Shown here: piece by piece, positions 32,608 through 41,621 of the stretch
Position numbering within the stretch: position 1 is the stretch's first letter
Layout of the letters: each line of letters begins with the position of its first letter
Assembly (NCBI GenBank): GCA_965207595.1
Contig: CBDBMW010000012.1
Coordinates: 2,418,001 to 2,482,000 of the forward strand
Source of the DNA: JAGWAJ01 sp026707615
GTDB taxonomy: Bacteria; Acidobacteriota; Vicinamibacteria; Vicinamibacterales; UBA8438
Direction of reading: 5' to 3'
Length of the DNA stretch: 64,000 nt
The notes under the pieces: generated by a model
What the model was told of the DNA's origin: nothing
Seen by the model: only the letters and a program-made list of their open reading frames with translations
Databases searched by the model: none
Made by a program: the position numbers and the translations under genes

Positions 32608-35600
32608 GTGAGGGGGATGATCGACTGGTTCGCCCGCAACAGCGTCGCCGCCAACCTGATGATGGCGTTCATCCTGGTGAGCGGCGTGCTCGCGACGTCG
32701 AACGTCCGGGAGGAGTCGTTCCCGGAGATCGAGCTCGACCGGATCAACGTCGAGGTCCCGTACCTCGGCGCGGCCCCCGAGGAGGTCGAGCAGGCGGTGA
32801 ACGTCCGCATCGAGGAGGCGATCCAGGGCATCGACGGCATCAAGCAGATCCAGTCCACCGCCTCCGAGGGGATGGGCTCCGTGATGATCGAGCTCGAGCT
32901 CGACGCCGACGCGCGCCGCGTCGTCGATGAGGTCAAGAGCAACATCGACGCCATCACCACCTTCCCCATCGAGACCGAGAAGCCCGTCATCCGCGAGATG
33001 ACGATGCGGCAGCAGGTCGTCGACGTGGCGGTTTCCGGCGACGTGGATCCGTTCACGCTGAAGCGGGTCACCGAGCGCGTGCGCGACGAGCTGACGGCGA
33101 TTCCCGAGATCACGCAGGTCGACATCATCAGCGCCCCGCCCTACGAGATTTCGATCGAGGTCTCCGAGGACGACCTGCGGCGGCACGGCATGACGTTCGA
33201 CCAGGTGGCGCAGGCGGTGCGCCGGTCGTCCCTGGACCTGCCGGGCGGATCGGTGCGGACGGAGCGGGGGGAGATCCTGCTGCGGACGATCGGGCAGGCC
33301 TACCGGGGGGCCGAGTTCGAGAACCTGGTCCTGTGGACGCGGGCCGACGGCAGCCGCCTGCACCTCGGCGACGTGGCGACGGTGGTCGACGGCTTCGAGG
33401 AGACCGACCAGCAGGCGCGCTTCGACGTCGAGCCGGCGATGATGGTCTCCGTCTTCCGCACGGGGGAGCAGAGCTCGATCGAGCTCGCCGGCCTCGTCAA
33501 CGACTACGTCGAGGAGGCGCGGAGCCGCGTCCCCGAGGGCATCTCGCTCACGGTCTGGCAGGACATGGCGAAGATCCTGAGCAGCCAGCGCTCGCACATG
33601 CTCCGCAACGGATTCGCGGGGTTCGCGCTGGTGTTCCTGGTGCTGGCGCTGTTCCTGGAGCTGCGCCTCGCGTTCTGGGTGAGCCTCGGCATCCCGATCT
33701 CGTTCCTGGGCGCCATCGCCCTGATGCCGGGCCTCGACGTCTCGGTCAACGAGGTCTCCCTCTTCGCGTTCGTGCTCGTCCTCGGCATCGTGGTCGACGA
33801 CGCGATCATCGTCGGCGAGAACATCTACCGGCACCAGGAGGAGCACGGCGAGGGCCTGCGGGGCTCCGTCGAGGGGGCCTACGAGATAGCCAAGCCGGTG
33901 ACGTTCGCGGTCCTGACGACGGTGGCCGCCTTCAGCCCGCTGCTGTTCGTGCCCGGCATGATGGGCAAGATCTTCCGCATCATCCCGCTGGTCGTCATCC
34001 CGTGCCTGCTGTTCTCGCTGCTCGAGTCGCTGAACATCCTGCCCGCCCACCTGTCGCACATCCCGAAGCGGGTCCGGCAGGGGCCGTGGCGCCGCTTCCA
34101 GTCGCGGTTCGCGAACGGCCTGAAGCGCTTCGTGCAGCAGGTCTACGCGCCGCTCCTGGAGATGGCCCTCCGCTGGCGCTACCTGACCGCCTCGATCGGG
34201 GTCGGCACGATGATCGTGACCGTGGGCCTGGTGCTGTCGGGACGGCCCGCCTTCCAGTTCTTCCCGTCGATCGAGGCGGACGTGATGGCCGCCTCGGTGA
34301 CGATGCCGCAGGGCACGCCCGTCGACACGACGGGGCAGGCGGTGGCGAGGCTCGAGGCGGGGGCGGCGCGTCTGCGCGAGCGGCTGCTCGAGGAGACCGG
34401 CCACGACTACTTCCTGCACGTCTCGGCCACCGTCGGCGACCTGCCGATGGCGGCCCGCTCGAACGGTCCGATCGGGCCCGCGGCGGGCGCGGCGCAGCCG
34501 AACGTCGGCGAGGTGGCGATCGAGCTCCTTCCGACGCAGCAGCGCATCTACAGCAGCGAGCAGCTCGGTCTCATGTGGCGCGACGCGACCGGACCGATCC
34601 CCGAGGCCGTCGACGTCAACTTCCAGATGAGCGTCATGACGCCGGGAAGCGACGTCGACGTGCAGCTCGCCGGTCCCGACCTCGACAGTCTGCGCGCGGC
34701 GGCCGAGGAGGTCAGGCAGCGGCTGCTGGGGTACGCCGGCGTCTACGAGGTGACCGACACCTTCCGCGCCGGCAAGGAGGAGATGAAGCTCGGCATCAAG
34801 CCGGCCGCCGAGACCCTCGGCCTGACCCTCCAGGACCTCGGCCGCCAGGTGCGCCAGGCGTTCTACGGCGAGGAGGCCCAGCGCATCCAGCGCGGCCGCG
34901 ACGACATCCGCGTCATGGTCCGCTATCCGCGCGACGAGCGCCGCTCGCTCGGCGACCTCGAGAACATGCGCATCCGCACCCCGGACGGCGGCGAGGTGCC
35001 CTTCGGCCAGGTCGCCGTCGTCGAGCCGGGGCGCGGCTTCGCGTCCATTCGCCGCGTCGACCGCAACCGCGCCGTCAACGTCACCGCCTCGGTCGACGCG
35101 AGCGTGACGTCGGCCGGCGAGGTCATCGCGGACCTCGACACGCGCATCCTCCCGGAGGTGCTGGCCCGCTATCCGGGCGTGTTCTACACGTTCGAGGGGG
35201 TGATGGCGGAGCAGCGGGATGCGGTCGGGGGGCTGCAACGGGGCTTCGTGCTGGCGCTGCTGATGATCTTCGCCCTGCTGGCCGTGCCCCTGAAGTCGTA
35301 CGTGCAGCCGCTGATCATCATGAGCGCGATCCCGTTCGGGCTCATCGGGGCGGTCTGGGGCCACCTCCTGCTGGATCTCAACGTGTCGATGATGTCGATG
35401 TTCGGGCTCGTGGCCCTGACCGGGGTGGTGGTGAACGACAGCCTCATCATGGTCGACTTCATCAACCGCGCGCGGGCCGTGCACGCCGGCGTGGGGCGGA
35501 TGGCGCAGCAGGCGGGCGGCGGGCCGACGGACCGGCGGGCCTTCGAGACGGCGGGGCTTGCGCTCGCGGTGCGCGAAGCGGGCGTGAGCCGCTTCCGGCC

Positions 35601-35886
35601 CATCCTGCTCACGTCTCTCACGACCTTCTTCGGCCTCGCGCCGATGATGTGGGATCGGAGCTTCGACACCGCCTTCATGGTGCCGATGGCGGTGTCGCTC
35701 GGCTTCGGGGTACTCTTCGCGACGTTCATCACGCTGATCCTGGTGCCGACATCGTACATGATCCTCGACGACGCCGGGCGCACGATGCGCCGGGCCTTCG
35801 GACGCGGCGAACCGGCGCCGGAGCCGCCGCCGGCGGGAGCGCTCCCGGAGGGCAGCGCGGCCCGCGTCGCCGAGGCCATGCCGTAG
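32608..35886 (+). CDS. RND-family efflux permease
   Basis: 1092 residues, full length for an RND pump (AcrB/MexF superfamily). After a first membrane helix (NLMMAFILVSGVLA) comes a large periplasmic loop, then the central helices with LGIVVDDAIIVGENIYRHQE, carrying the Asp pair of the proton relay, and a second loop and helix set ending with RPILLTSLTTFFGLAPMMW. It exports hydrophobic compounds by proton antiport. Neither a periplasmic adaptor nor a TolC gene is adjacent. GTG 32608 is chosen because of the GGGAGG five bases upstream; GTG 32590 is possible. The C-terminal 40 residues are Pro/Ala-rich. Confidence 0.92.
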   Translation: MRGMIDWFARNSVAANLMMAFILVSGVLATSNVREESFPEIELDRINVEVPYLGAAPEEVEQAVNVRIEEAIQGIDGIKQIQSTASEGMGSVMIELELDADARRVVDEVKSNIDAITTFPIETEKPVIREMTMRQQVVDVAVSGDVDPFTLKRVTERVRDELTAIPEITQVDIISAPPYEISIEVSEDDLRRHGMTFDQVAQAVRRSSLDLPGGSVRTERGEILLRTIGQAYRGAEFENLVLWTRADGSRLHLGDVATVVDGFEETDQQARFDVEPAMMVSVFRTGEQSSIELAGLVNDYVEEARSRVPEGISLTVWQDMAKILSSQRSHMLRNGFAGFALVFLVLALFLELRLAFWVSLGIPISFLGAIALMPGLDVSVNEVSLFAFVLVLGIVVDDAIIVGENIYRHQEEHGEGLRGSVEGAYEIAKPVTFAVLTTVAAFSPLLFVPGMMGKIFRIIPLVVIPCLLFSLLESLNILPAHLSHIPKRVRQGPWRRFQSRFANGLKRFVQQVYAPLLEMALRWRYLTASIGVGTMIVTVGLVLSGRPAFQFFPSIEADVMAASVTMPQGTPVDTTGQAVARLEAGAARLRERLLEETGHDYFLHVSATVGDLPMAARSNGPIGPAAGAAQPNVGEVAIELLPTQQRIYSSEQLGLMWRDATGPIPEAVDVNFQMSVMTPGSDVDVQLAGPDLDSLRAAAEEVRQRLLGYAGVYEVTDTFRAGKEEMKLGIKPAAETLGLTLQDLGRQVRQAFYGEEAQRIQRGRDDIRVMVRYPRDERRSLGDLENMRIRTPDGGEVPFGQVAVVEPGRGFASIRRVDRNRAVNVTASVDASVTSAGEVIADLDTRILPEVLARYPGVFYTFEGVMAEQRDAVGGLQRGFVLALLMIFALLAVPLKSYVQPLIIMSAIPFGLIGAVWGHLLLDLNVSMMSMFGLVALTGVVVNDSLIMVDFINRARAVHAGVGRMAQQAGGGPTDRRAFETAGLALAVREAGVSRFRPILLTSLTTFFGLAPMMWDRSFDTAFMVPMAVSLGFGVLFATFITLILVPTSYMILDDAGRTMRRAFGRGEPAPEPPPAGALPEGSAARVAEAMP

Positions 35887-36008
35887 CCAGCTCTTGCGGT
35901 CGCGTCGGGGGGCTGCGCGCGCGCAACGTGCGACATCGCACGTGCGGCGGCGCAGACGCCCGGCGCGGCCCGGCGGTGCCGGACGGGCGTTGTATAGTCG
36001 GTCCCGGC

Positions 36009-36041
36009 AGGAGTCTGCGCCGCGGAACGGCGACGACTTCT
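36009..36041 (+). repeat. Dispersed hairpin repeat, half unit
   Basis: AGGAGTC (36009-36015) pairs with GACTTCT (36035-36041) around an inner CGCCG/CGGCG stem. The sequence matches the first half of the 84-bp unit; the tail is absent. It sits upstream of tRNA-Val, between its TATAGT box (35993-35998) and the tRNA. Confidence 0.6.
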
Positions 36042-36082
36042 GAAGGATGGGGTCGGGCGCCGAGCGGAGGCGGGCCGGGGCG

Positions 36083-36157
36083 GGGCGGTTAGCTCAGGGG
36101 TAGAGCACCGGTTTTACACACCGGCGGCCACAGGTTCGAATCCTGTACCGCCCACCA
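36083..36157 (+). tRNA. tRNA-Val (anticodon TAC)
   Basis: 75 bases including CCA. The acceptor stem is GGGCGGT/ACCGCCC, and the anticodon stem CCGGT/ACCGG encloses TTTACAC (anticodon TAC, decoding GUA/GUG). The T loop is TTCGAAT. A TATAGT box lies at 35993-35998. Confidence 0.96.
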
Positions 36158-36318
36158 GGCTTGCCCCGCGCCGCCGGGTCGCCCGCCGTCCCCCGCCGCG
36201 GAGCCTCGCCCGTTGCCCGACGCGGCGCACGGTCGGCGCCCGCAGCGGTGGCCCCGGTCTCGACCGATGGTGTATGCTCAAAAGCTGCCTCGGTCTGTCG
36301 CTTCGGGCAGCCCTGAGC

Positions 36319-36395
36319 GGGGTCGTAGTTCAGTTGGTCAGAACGCTGGCCTGTCACGCCAGAGGTCGCGAGTTCGAGTCTCGTCGGCCCCGCCA
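36319..36395 (+). tRNA. tRNA-Asp (anticodon GTC)
   Basis: 77 bases including CCA. The acceptor stem is GGGGTCG/CGGCCCC, and the anticodon stem CTGGC/GCCAG encloses CTGTCAC (anticodon GTC). The T loop is TTCGAGT. It follows tRNA-Val by 161 bp; a TATGCT box at 36273-36278 may be its own promoter. Confidence 0.96.
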
Positions 36396-36427
36396 TCTCC
36401 TTCCTCTGCCCGCGAGGCGGGCGTCGC

Positions 36428-37030
36428 ATGCCGCAGCCGGCCGTCTTCCTCGATCGTGACGGGACGCTGAACGAGGACGCCGGCTACCTCGAGCGGATCG
36501 AGCGGCTGCGCCTCTTCCCCTGGAGCCTCGAGGCGGTTCGTCTTCTCCGGCAGGCCGGCTATGCGGTCGTCGTGGTGACGAACCAGACCGGGGTCGGGCG
36601 CGGCATGCTGCGGGAGGAGTTCGTCGGCGAGACGCTCGACTACCTCCAGACGCGCCTCGGGGCGATCGGCCAGCGCCTCGACGGGCACTACTGCTGTCCG
36701 CACGACCCGCATGCGCCGCTCGAGGCCTATCGGCGCGCCTGCAACTGCCGCAAGCCCCGCCCCGGCATGGTCCTCCAGGCCGCCCGCGATCTCGACCTCG
36801 ACCTGAGCCGCTCCGTGGCCGTCGGCGACAAGTGGAGCGACGTCGCCCTGGCGCGCAACACCGGGATGCGGGGTCTGCTCGTCCGCACCGGCTACGGCGC
36901 CACGCAGGAGGCGGCGCCGCGGGAAGGACTGGCGGCGGACGCGGTGGTGCCCGATCTGATGGCCGCGGTCGTCTGGATCCTCCGCGAGATGCCGCGCCCC
37001 CACCCCGCGGGCCGGAAGCCCGCAACGTAG
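36428..37030 (+). CDS. gmhB: D-glycero-D-manno-heptose 1,7-bisphosphate 7-phosphatase
   Basis: 200 residues, HAD superfamily. It removes the 7-phosphate in ADP-heptose synthesis. FLDRDGTLN provides catalytic D9 and D11, VVVTNQTGVGRG is motif II, and the zinc ligands are in CCPHDP (C90, H92) and CNCRKP (C105, C107), matching E. coli GmhB. SVAVGDKWSDVALA is motif IV. It links functionally to the rfaE1/rfaE2 genes at 29-31 kb. It lies 32 bp after tRNA-Asp. Confidence 0.93.
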   Translation: MPQPAVFLDRDGTLNEDAGYLERIERLRLFPWSLEAVRLLRQAGYAVVVVTNQTGVGRGMLREEFVGETLDYLQTRLGAIGQRLDGHYCCPHDPHAPLEAYRRACNCRKPRPGMVLQAARDLDLDLSRSVAVGDKWSDVALARNTGMRGLLVRTGYGATQEAAPREGLAADAVVPDLMAAVVWILREMPRPHPAGRKPAT

Positions 37031-37052
37031 AAGCTCCGCGCCGCCGCGAAAC

Positions 37053-37163
37053 CCCCGACGCGCCCGCCAGAGCGCGCGTTCGCGCCCGGCGCGGCTTCCG
37101 GCGCGCGGTCAGGGTGCGCGTTCGCGCCAGCGCACTCCCGACGCGCCCGACGGGGCGCGCGTG
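37053..37163 (+). repeat. GC-rich repeat relics upstream of holB
   Basis: Two related stretches, CCCCGACGCGCCCGCCAGAG and ACTCCCGACGCGCCCGACGG, each continue into GCGCGCG. They resemble the second module (ACTCCCAACGCGCCCGCAAG) of the dispersed repeats at 25.7 and 44.9 kb. They are imperfect and could be old copies. Confidence 0.4.
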
Positions 37164-37185
37164 CTACGATGCAAATCGAGCACCG

Positions 37186-38223
37186 ATGCCCTTTGCCGAC
37201 ATCGTCGGACACCGTGCGGCGGTGACGCTGCTCGCCCGTGCCGTCGCGCGCCGCTCCCTGCCGCCGAGCCTCCTGCTGACCGGCGACGACGGCGTCGGCA
37301 AGCGGACGGTCGCGCTCGCCGTGGCGCAGGCGATCAACTGTGCGTCGCCGCGCCCGGGGACGGGAGGCGGCGGGGCGGTGGGCCTCGCGACGGATGCCTG
37401 CGGGCGTTGCGCCCCGTGCGCCCGGATTGGCCGCGACGCGTTCCCGGACGTCCGCGCGATCGCCCCCGGCGAGACCGGCACGATCGCGATCGACGTGATC
37501 CGGGCGACGATCGAGCAGGCCGGCTACCGGCCGTTCGAGGGCCGGCGCCGGGTGGTCATCGTCGATCGGGCAGACCGGCTGCTCCCGCCGGCGCAGAACG
37601 CGCTTCTCAAGGTCCTCGAGGAGCCGCCGGCCGCGAGCCAGTTCCTGCTCGTCACGGCGCGGCCGGACATGCTGCTCGATACGGTGCGATCGCGTTGCCC
37701 GCGGATCCGGTTCGGGCAGCTGGCCCCCGGGGAGATCGTCCGGATCCTCACCGCATCCCACGGCTGGGCCGAAGGGGATGCCCGCGTCGCGGCCGCTGCG
37801 GCCGGCGGGAGCGTCGGCCGGGCCCTGGCCGCCGCCTCGCCCGAGTACGCCGCGGCGCGCGAGGCCGCCGTCGGCCTGCTCGAGTCCGCCGCCGGCGCGC
37901 CCGACCCGCGCCGGCGGCTCGAGGGGGCGAAGGCCCTCTCCTCCGGCTCCGGCGGCCGCCGCGCCCCGGCCGCCGATCGCGACGCGCTGCGCCTGCGCCT
38001 GGAGGCGCTGGCGTCGTTGCTGCGCGACATGGAGGTGGTCGCGTCCCGCGCGACCGCACCGCTGGCGAACGCCGACCTCGGAGACGGCCTGGGCCGGCTG
38101 GCGAATGCCTACCGGAACGGCCGCGGGTTGCGGGCGTTCCGGGCGGTCGACGAAGCCGTCGCCGCCGTCGCCCGCAACGCCAGCCCCAAGGTGGTGGCGG
38201 ACTGGCTGGCCTGCCGCCTGTAG
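37186..38223 (+). CDS. holB: DNA polymerase III delta' subunit
   Basis: 345 residues. It is a clamp-loader subunit. MPFADIVGHRAAVTLLARAV and the P-loop region GDDGVGKRTVALAVAQ begin the AAA+ domain; the zinc module is CGRCAPCARI with a preceding NCASP; RRVVIVDRADRLLPPAQNAL and KVLEEPP are the Walker B/sensor region, and RSRCPRIRF carries the SRC motif. The C-terminal part is poorly conserved, as usual. It is directly followed by ricT, the same order as holB-yaaT in Bacillus. Confidence 0.92.
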   Translation: MPFADIVGHRAAVTLLARAVARRSLPPSLLLTGDDGVGKRTVALAVAQAINCASPRPGTGGGGAVGLATDACGRCAPCARIGRDAFPDVRAIAPGETGTIAIDVIRATIEQAGYRPFEGRRRVVIVDRADRLLPPAQNALLKVLEEPPAASQFLLVTARPDMLLDTVRSRCPRIRFGQLAPGEIVRILTASHGWAEGDARVAAAAAGGSVGRALAAASPEYAAAREAAVGLLESAAGAPDPRRRLEGAKALSSGSGGRRAPAADRDALRLRLEALASLLRDMEVVASRATAPLANADLGDGLGRLANAYRNGRGLRAFRAVDEAVAAVARNASPKVVADWLACRL

Positions 38224-38234
38224 CGACTGCAGCC

Positions 38235-39026
38235 ATGGACGACGAAGCCCGTCCGTTCGTCAGCGTCAAGTTCGACCCGGTAGGCCGGGCTCGCCCGTTC
38301 CTGCTCGACGGGGTGGAGTTCGAGCCGCCCCTCGTCCCCGGCGACGGCGTCATCGTGCAGCGCGGCGAGCAGCGGTCGTACGCCACGGTGACGCGCACCG
38401 TGCCGCAGACGGCCGCGCGCAAGGCGCCGCCGGCGGCGTCGTCCGACAAGGTCGTGCGCCGCGCGACGCAGCAGGACGTCACCACCCGCCTCCGCCACCA
38501 GCACCGCGAGCGCGAGGCACAGCGTGTGGCGGTGATGAAGATCCGGGAGCGCAGCCTGCCGATGAAGCTGGTGCGGGTGGAGCAGCTCTTCGACAGCCCG
38601 CGCCTGGTGTTCTACTTCACGGCCGAGGGACGCGTCGATTTCCGCGAGCTGGTGCGGGAGCTGGCCCTCGTCTTCCGCTGCCGCATCGAGATGCGCCAGG
38701 TCGGCGCGCGGGACGAGGCGAAGCTCTTCGGCGGGTACGGGACCTGCGGGCGGCCGCTTTGCTGCACGACCTGGCTGCCGGGCTTCGCGCCGGTCTCCAT
38801 CAAGATGGCGAAGCGCCAGAACCTGAGCCTCAACCCGTCGCGGCTGTCGGGGCTCTGCGGGCGCCTGAAGTGCTGCCTGCGCTACGAGCTCCCGAACGCG
38901 GCGGGTGAGCAGTTCGCGGGCTGCGCGCACGAGGGATCGTGCAGCCGCAGCGGGGGCGGCTGCGGAGGGGGCTGCAGCAGCGGCGGCGGCGCCGGCGGGT
39001 GCGGGGGGTGTGGCGCCGGCGCCTGA
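38235..39026 (+). CDS. ricT: RicT/YaaT (PSP1 domain) protein with Cys/Gly-rich tail
   Basis: 263 residues. The PSP1 C-terminal core spans about residues 70-215: DKVVRRATQQDVTTRLRHQH, ARDEAKLFGGYGTCGRPLCC and SGLCGRLKCCLRYE. The Cys pairs (C171/C176/C177 and C208/C213/C214) correspond to the iron-sulfur cluster ligands of Bacillus RicT, part of the RicAFT complex affecting RNase Y. The N-terminal 65 residues carry a short beta domain. Residues 229-263 are an unusual tail of Gly, Ser and six further Cys. It follows holB, with 11 bp between. Confidence 0.85.
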   Translation: MDDEARPFVSVKFDPVGRARPFLLDGVEFEPPLVPGDGVIVQRGEQRSYATVTRTVPQTAARKAPPAASSDKVVRRATQQDVTTRLRHQHREREAQRVAVMKIRERSLPMKLVRVEQLFDSPRLVFYFTAEGRVDFRELVRELALVFRCRIEMRQVGARDEAKLFGGYGTCGRPLCCTTWLPGFAPVSIKMAKRQNLSLNPSRLSGLCGRLKCCLRYELPNAAGEQFAGCAHEGSCSRSGGGCGGGCSSGGGAGGCGGCGAGA

Positions 39027-39091
39027 TTCCGCGTTCCGGTCAGGCCCGTCCTTCGCGGCCGGCCGTCGGCCCCCGGTGCCTGACTCCTCCC

Positions 39092-39988
39092 ATGACTCTC
39101 CCGCGCATCGGCGTAACGGTCGGCGACCCCGCGGGTATCGGTCCCGAGATTGCGGAGCGGGCCGCGGATGACGAGGCGATTCGCGCGGTCTGCACGCCGA
39201 TCCTCTACGGCGTGCGGGACCGTGGCGGGCCGGTGCCGGTGGGCGTTGCGTCCGCGGCGGCGGGCCGGAGCGCCTACGACGCAGTCGTCGCGGCAACCGG
39301 GGACGCGGTGGCGGGGCGGATCGACGGCGTGGCGACGGCGCCGATCAACAAGGCCGCGTGGGCGATGGCGGGGCTCCCGTGGCGCGGGCACACGGAGCTC
39401 CTGGCCGAGCTGACGGGCGCCCGCCGCGTGGCGATGATGTTCCACGCGGAGCGCCTCCGCGTGGTCCTGGCGACCACGCACGTGCCGCTGGCGGAGGTGC
39501 CCCGGCGCCTGACGCGCGAGCGGATCGAGGAGGTCGTCGGCCTCGCGCACGACGAGTTGCCCCGCTTCGGCTGCCCCCGTCCGCGTCTGGCCGTCGCCGG
39601 CCTCAATCCGCACGCCGGCGAGGGCGGGCTGCTGGGCGAGGAGGACGATCGCGTCGTGCGCCCCGCCGTCGAGGCCTGCCGCGCCCGCGGCATCGCGGTT
39701 GCGGGGCCGGAGCCGGCCGACACGCTCTTCGTGCGGGCGCTCCGCGGCGCCTTCGACGCGGTGATCGCCTGCTACCACGACCAGGGGCTCATCCCGGTCA
39801 AGCTGGTGGCCTTCGGACAGGCCGTGAACGTGACGCTGGGCCTGCCGATCGTGCGCACCTCCGTCGACCACGGCACCGCCTACGACATCGCCGGGCAGGG
39901 AGTGGCCGACCCGTCCAGTATGATGGCGGCCGTACGCCTCGCGGCCACGCTGGCGGCCCCCGCCGGCCGGCCGGCCTCCGACCGCTGA
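39092..39988 (+). CDS. pdxA: 4-hydroxythreonine-4-phosphate dehydrogenase
   Basis: 298 residues, slightly shorter than E. coli PdxA (329). It oxidises 4-phosphohydroxy-L-threonine in pyridoxal phosphate synthesis. RIGVTVGDPAGIGPEI, ATAPINKAAW, GHTELLAE (His metal ligand), LNPHAGEGGLLGEED (second metal His) and CYHDQGLIPVKL (third metal His), with VRTSVDHGTAYDIAGQG, are all conserved. The missing length is in the region of residues 50-75. It ends 10 bp before smpB. Confidence 0.95.
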   Translation: MTLPRIGVTVGDPAGIGPEIAERAADDEAIRAVCTPILYGVRDRGGPVPVGVASAAAGRSAYDAVVAATGDAVAGRIDGVATAPINKAAWAMAGLPWRGHTELLAELTGARRVAMMFHAERLRVVLATTHVPLAEVPRRLTRERIEEVVGLAHDELPRFGCPRPRLAVAGLNPHAGEGGLLGEEDDRVVRPAVEACRARGIAVAGPEPADTLFVRALRGAFDAVIACYHDQGLIPVKLVAFGQAVNVTLGLPIVRTSVDHGTAYDIAGQGVADPSSMMAAVRLAATLAAPAGRPASDR

Positions 39989-39998
39989 CGACGAACCG

Positions 39999-40469
39999 AT
40001 GCCGGACGAGCGGTCGGGCCAGCGCCTCATCGCGGACAATCGCAAGGCGCGTCACGAATACCACCTGTTCGAGACCTACGAGGCCGGCGTCGAGCTGCTC
40101 GGCACCGAGGTGAAGGCGATCCGCGAGGGCCGGGTCAACCTGAAGGACAGCTACGGCCGCATCGAGAGGGGCGAGGTCTTCCTCTGCAACCTGCACATCA
40201 GCCCCTACAGCCACCGGGGCTACGCGGAGCACGCACCGCTGCGCCGCCGGCGGCTGCTGCTGCACCGCTACGAGATCCGCAAGCTCGTCGGCAAGACGCA
40301 GGAGCGGGGCTTCACCCTGGTGCCGGTGCGCCTCTACTTCAAGGCGGGGCGGGTCAAGGTGGCCGTCAGCCTGGCGAAGGGGAAGAAGACGCACGACAAG
40401 CGCGAGACCATCCGCCGGCGCGAGATCGATCGGGAGACCCGCGCGATGGTGAAGGAGCGGTCCCGGTGA
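39999..40469 (+). CDS. smpB: SsrA-binding protein (trans-translation)
   Basis: 156 residues. It binds tmRNA and brings it to stalled ribosomes. NRKARHEYHLFETYEAGVEL then LGTEVKAIREGRVNLKDSY and FLCNLHISPYSHRGYAEHAP are the OB-fold signatures, and the basic C-terminal tail KGKKTHDKRETIRRREIDRE is typical. No ssrA gene is found in the window. Confidence 0.97.
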   Translation: MPDERSGQRLIADNRKARHEYHLFETYEAGVELLGTEVKAIREGRVNLKDSYGRIERGEVFLCNLHISPYSHRGYAEHAPLRRRRLLLHRYEIRKLVGKTQERGFTLVPVRLYFKAGRVKVAVSLAKGKKTHDKRETIRRREIDRETRAMVKERSR

Positions 40470-40606
40470 GAGGCGCGCCTCGAGGCGTCGGTCTGCCGGG
40501 GCCGTCGCCCGAGAGGACGCTCGGGCCGGGGTCGCGGCGCCGGGTTGCCCACCGCGCCCCGGTCGCGTCGTTGCTCGCGTCGCGCGCCGCCGGGGCGGGG
40601 TGACGG

Positions 40607-41485
40607 GTGCGGGTGCTGGTCACGGGCGCGGGCGGCCGGCTCGGGGCTGCCGTGGGGCGGCTCTTCGCGGCGGCGGGCGACGACGTCACGCGGGCCGCGA
40701 GGTCGGACATCGATCTGACGGATCCCGGTCGGGTGCACGCCCGCGTCGCGGACGCCCGCCCCGAGGTGCTCGTCAACTGCGCCGCGTACAACGACGTGGA
40801 CGGCGCGGAGGACGACGTGCGGACGGCTCTCGCCGTGAACGCGTTCGGCGTCCGCATCCTCGCGGCCGCGGCCCGCACCGCCGGCGCCGTGTTGATTCAC
40901 TACGGCACCGACTTCGTCTTCGACGGCGAGGCCGAGCGGCCCTACACGGAGGACGACGCCCCGAACCCGCGGAGCGTCTACGCGGCCTCCAAGCTGCTCG
41001 GGGAGTGGTTCGCGTGTGGCGGGCCGCACTACGTCCTGCGGGTCGAGAGCCTCTTCGGAGCGACCGGGGAACCTGGACGTGCCGGTCGGACCCGCCGCGG
41101 AACCCTCGACCGGATGGCCGACGCCCTGCTCGCGGGACGCCCGGTGCGGGCCTTCGCCGACCGCACCGTCTCGCCGACGTACGTCGACGACGCCGCCCGC
41201 GCCACCCGCGACCTGCTGGCAGCGGCGCCGCCCCCTGGCCTCTACCACTGCGTCGGCTCCGGCCACGCGACCTGGTTCCGAGTGGCCCGCACGCTGGCCC
41301 GCAGCCTCGGCGCGCCGGAGCGACTCGTGGAGCGGACGAACCTCGGCGACCTCCGTCTCCGCGCCGCCCGCCCTGCCTACAGCGCGCTGTCGAACGCCAA
41401 GTTGACCGCCGCCGGGGTAGCCATGCCGCGCTGGGAGGACGCCGTCGCCCGGTACGCTGCGCAGCGCCTGGGGTCCGCCGCGTAG
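40607..41485 (+). CDS. rmlD: dTDP-4-dehydrorhamnose reductase
   Basis: 292 residues. It is an extended SDR enzyme making dTDP-L-rhamnose. VLVTGAGGRLGAAVGRLF is the NAD(P) site, INYGTDFVFDG-like IHYGTDFVFDGE is the family signature, YAASKLLGEWF has the catalytic Tyr and Lys, and RTVSPTYVDDAARAT is typical. No other rml genes are nearby, so the donor pathway is split. The start is GTG 40607. The 137-bp gap before it has only GC-rich inverted repeats. Confidence 0.88.
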   Translation: MRVLVTGAGGRLGAAVGRLFAAAGDDVTRAARSDIDLTDPGRVHARVADARPEVLVNCAAYNDVDGAEDDVRTALAVNAFGVRILAAAARTAGAVLIHYGTDFVFDGEAERPYTEDDAPNPRSVYAASKLLGEWFACGGPHYVLRVESLFGATGEPGRAGRTRRGTLDRMADALLAGRPVRAFADRTVSPTYVDDAARATRDLLAAAPPPGLYHCVGSGHATWFRVARTLARSLGAPERLVERTNLGDLRLRAARPAYSALSNAKLTAAGVAMPRWEDAVARYAAQRLGSAA

Positions 41486-41621
41486 CGTTGCGGCGAGAGC
41501 CTGCGCCGGCGATTTCCCCGGGTGCCGCTCCCCGCCCGTCGCGGATCCTCCGTCCGTCGAGCGAGCGCCGGAAGGCGTTCCGCACGAACGCCCGGGAGGA
41601 CGCGGTCCGGGGAACGCGCTC

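Noticed and set aside
32179..35484. 1101-codon minus-strand open frame
   Set aside because: It is antisense to the RND permease, with His/Asp/Arg-rich composition and no motifs.
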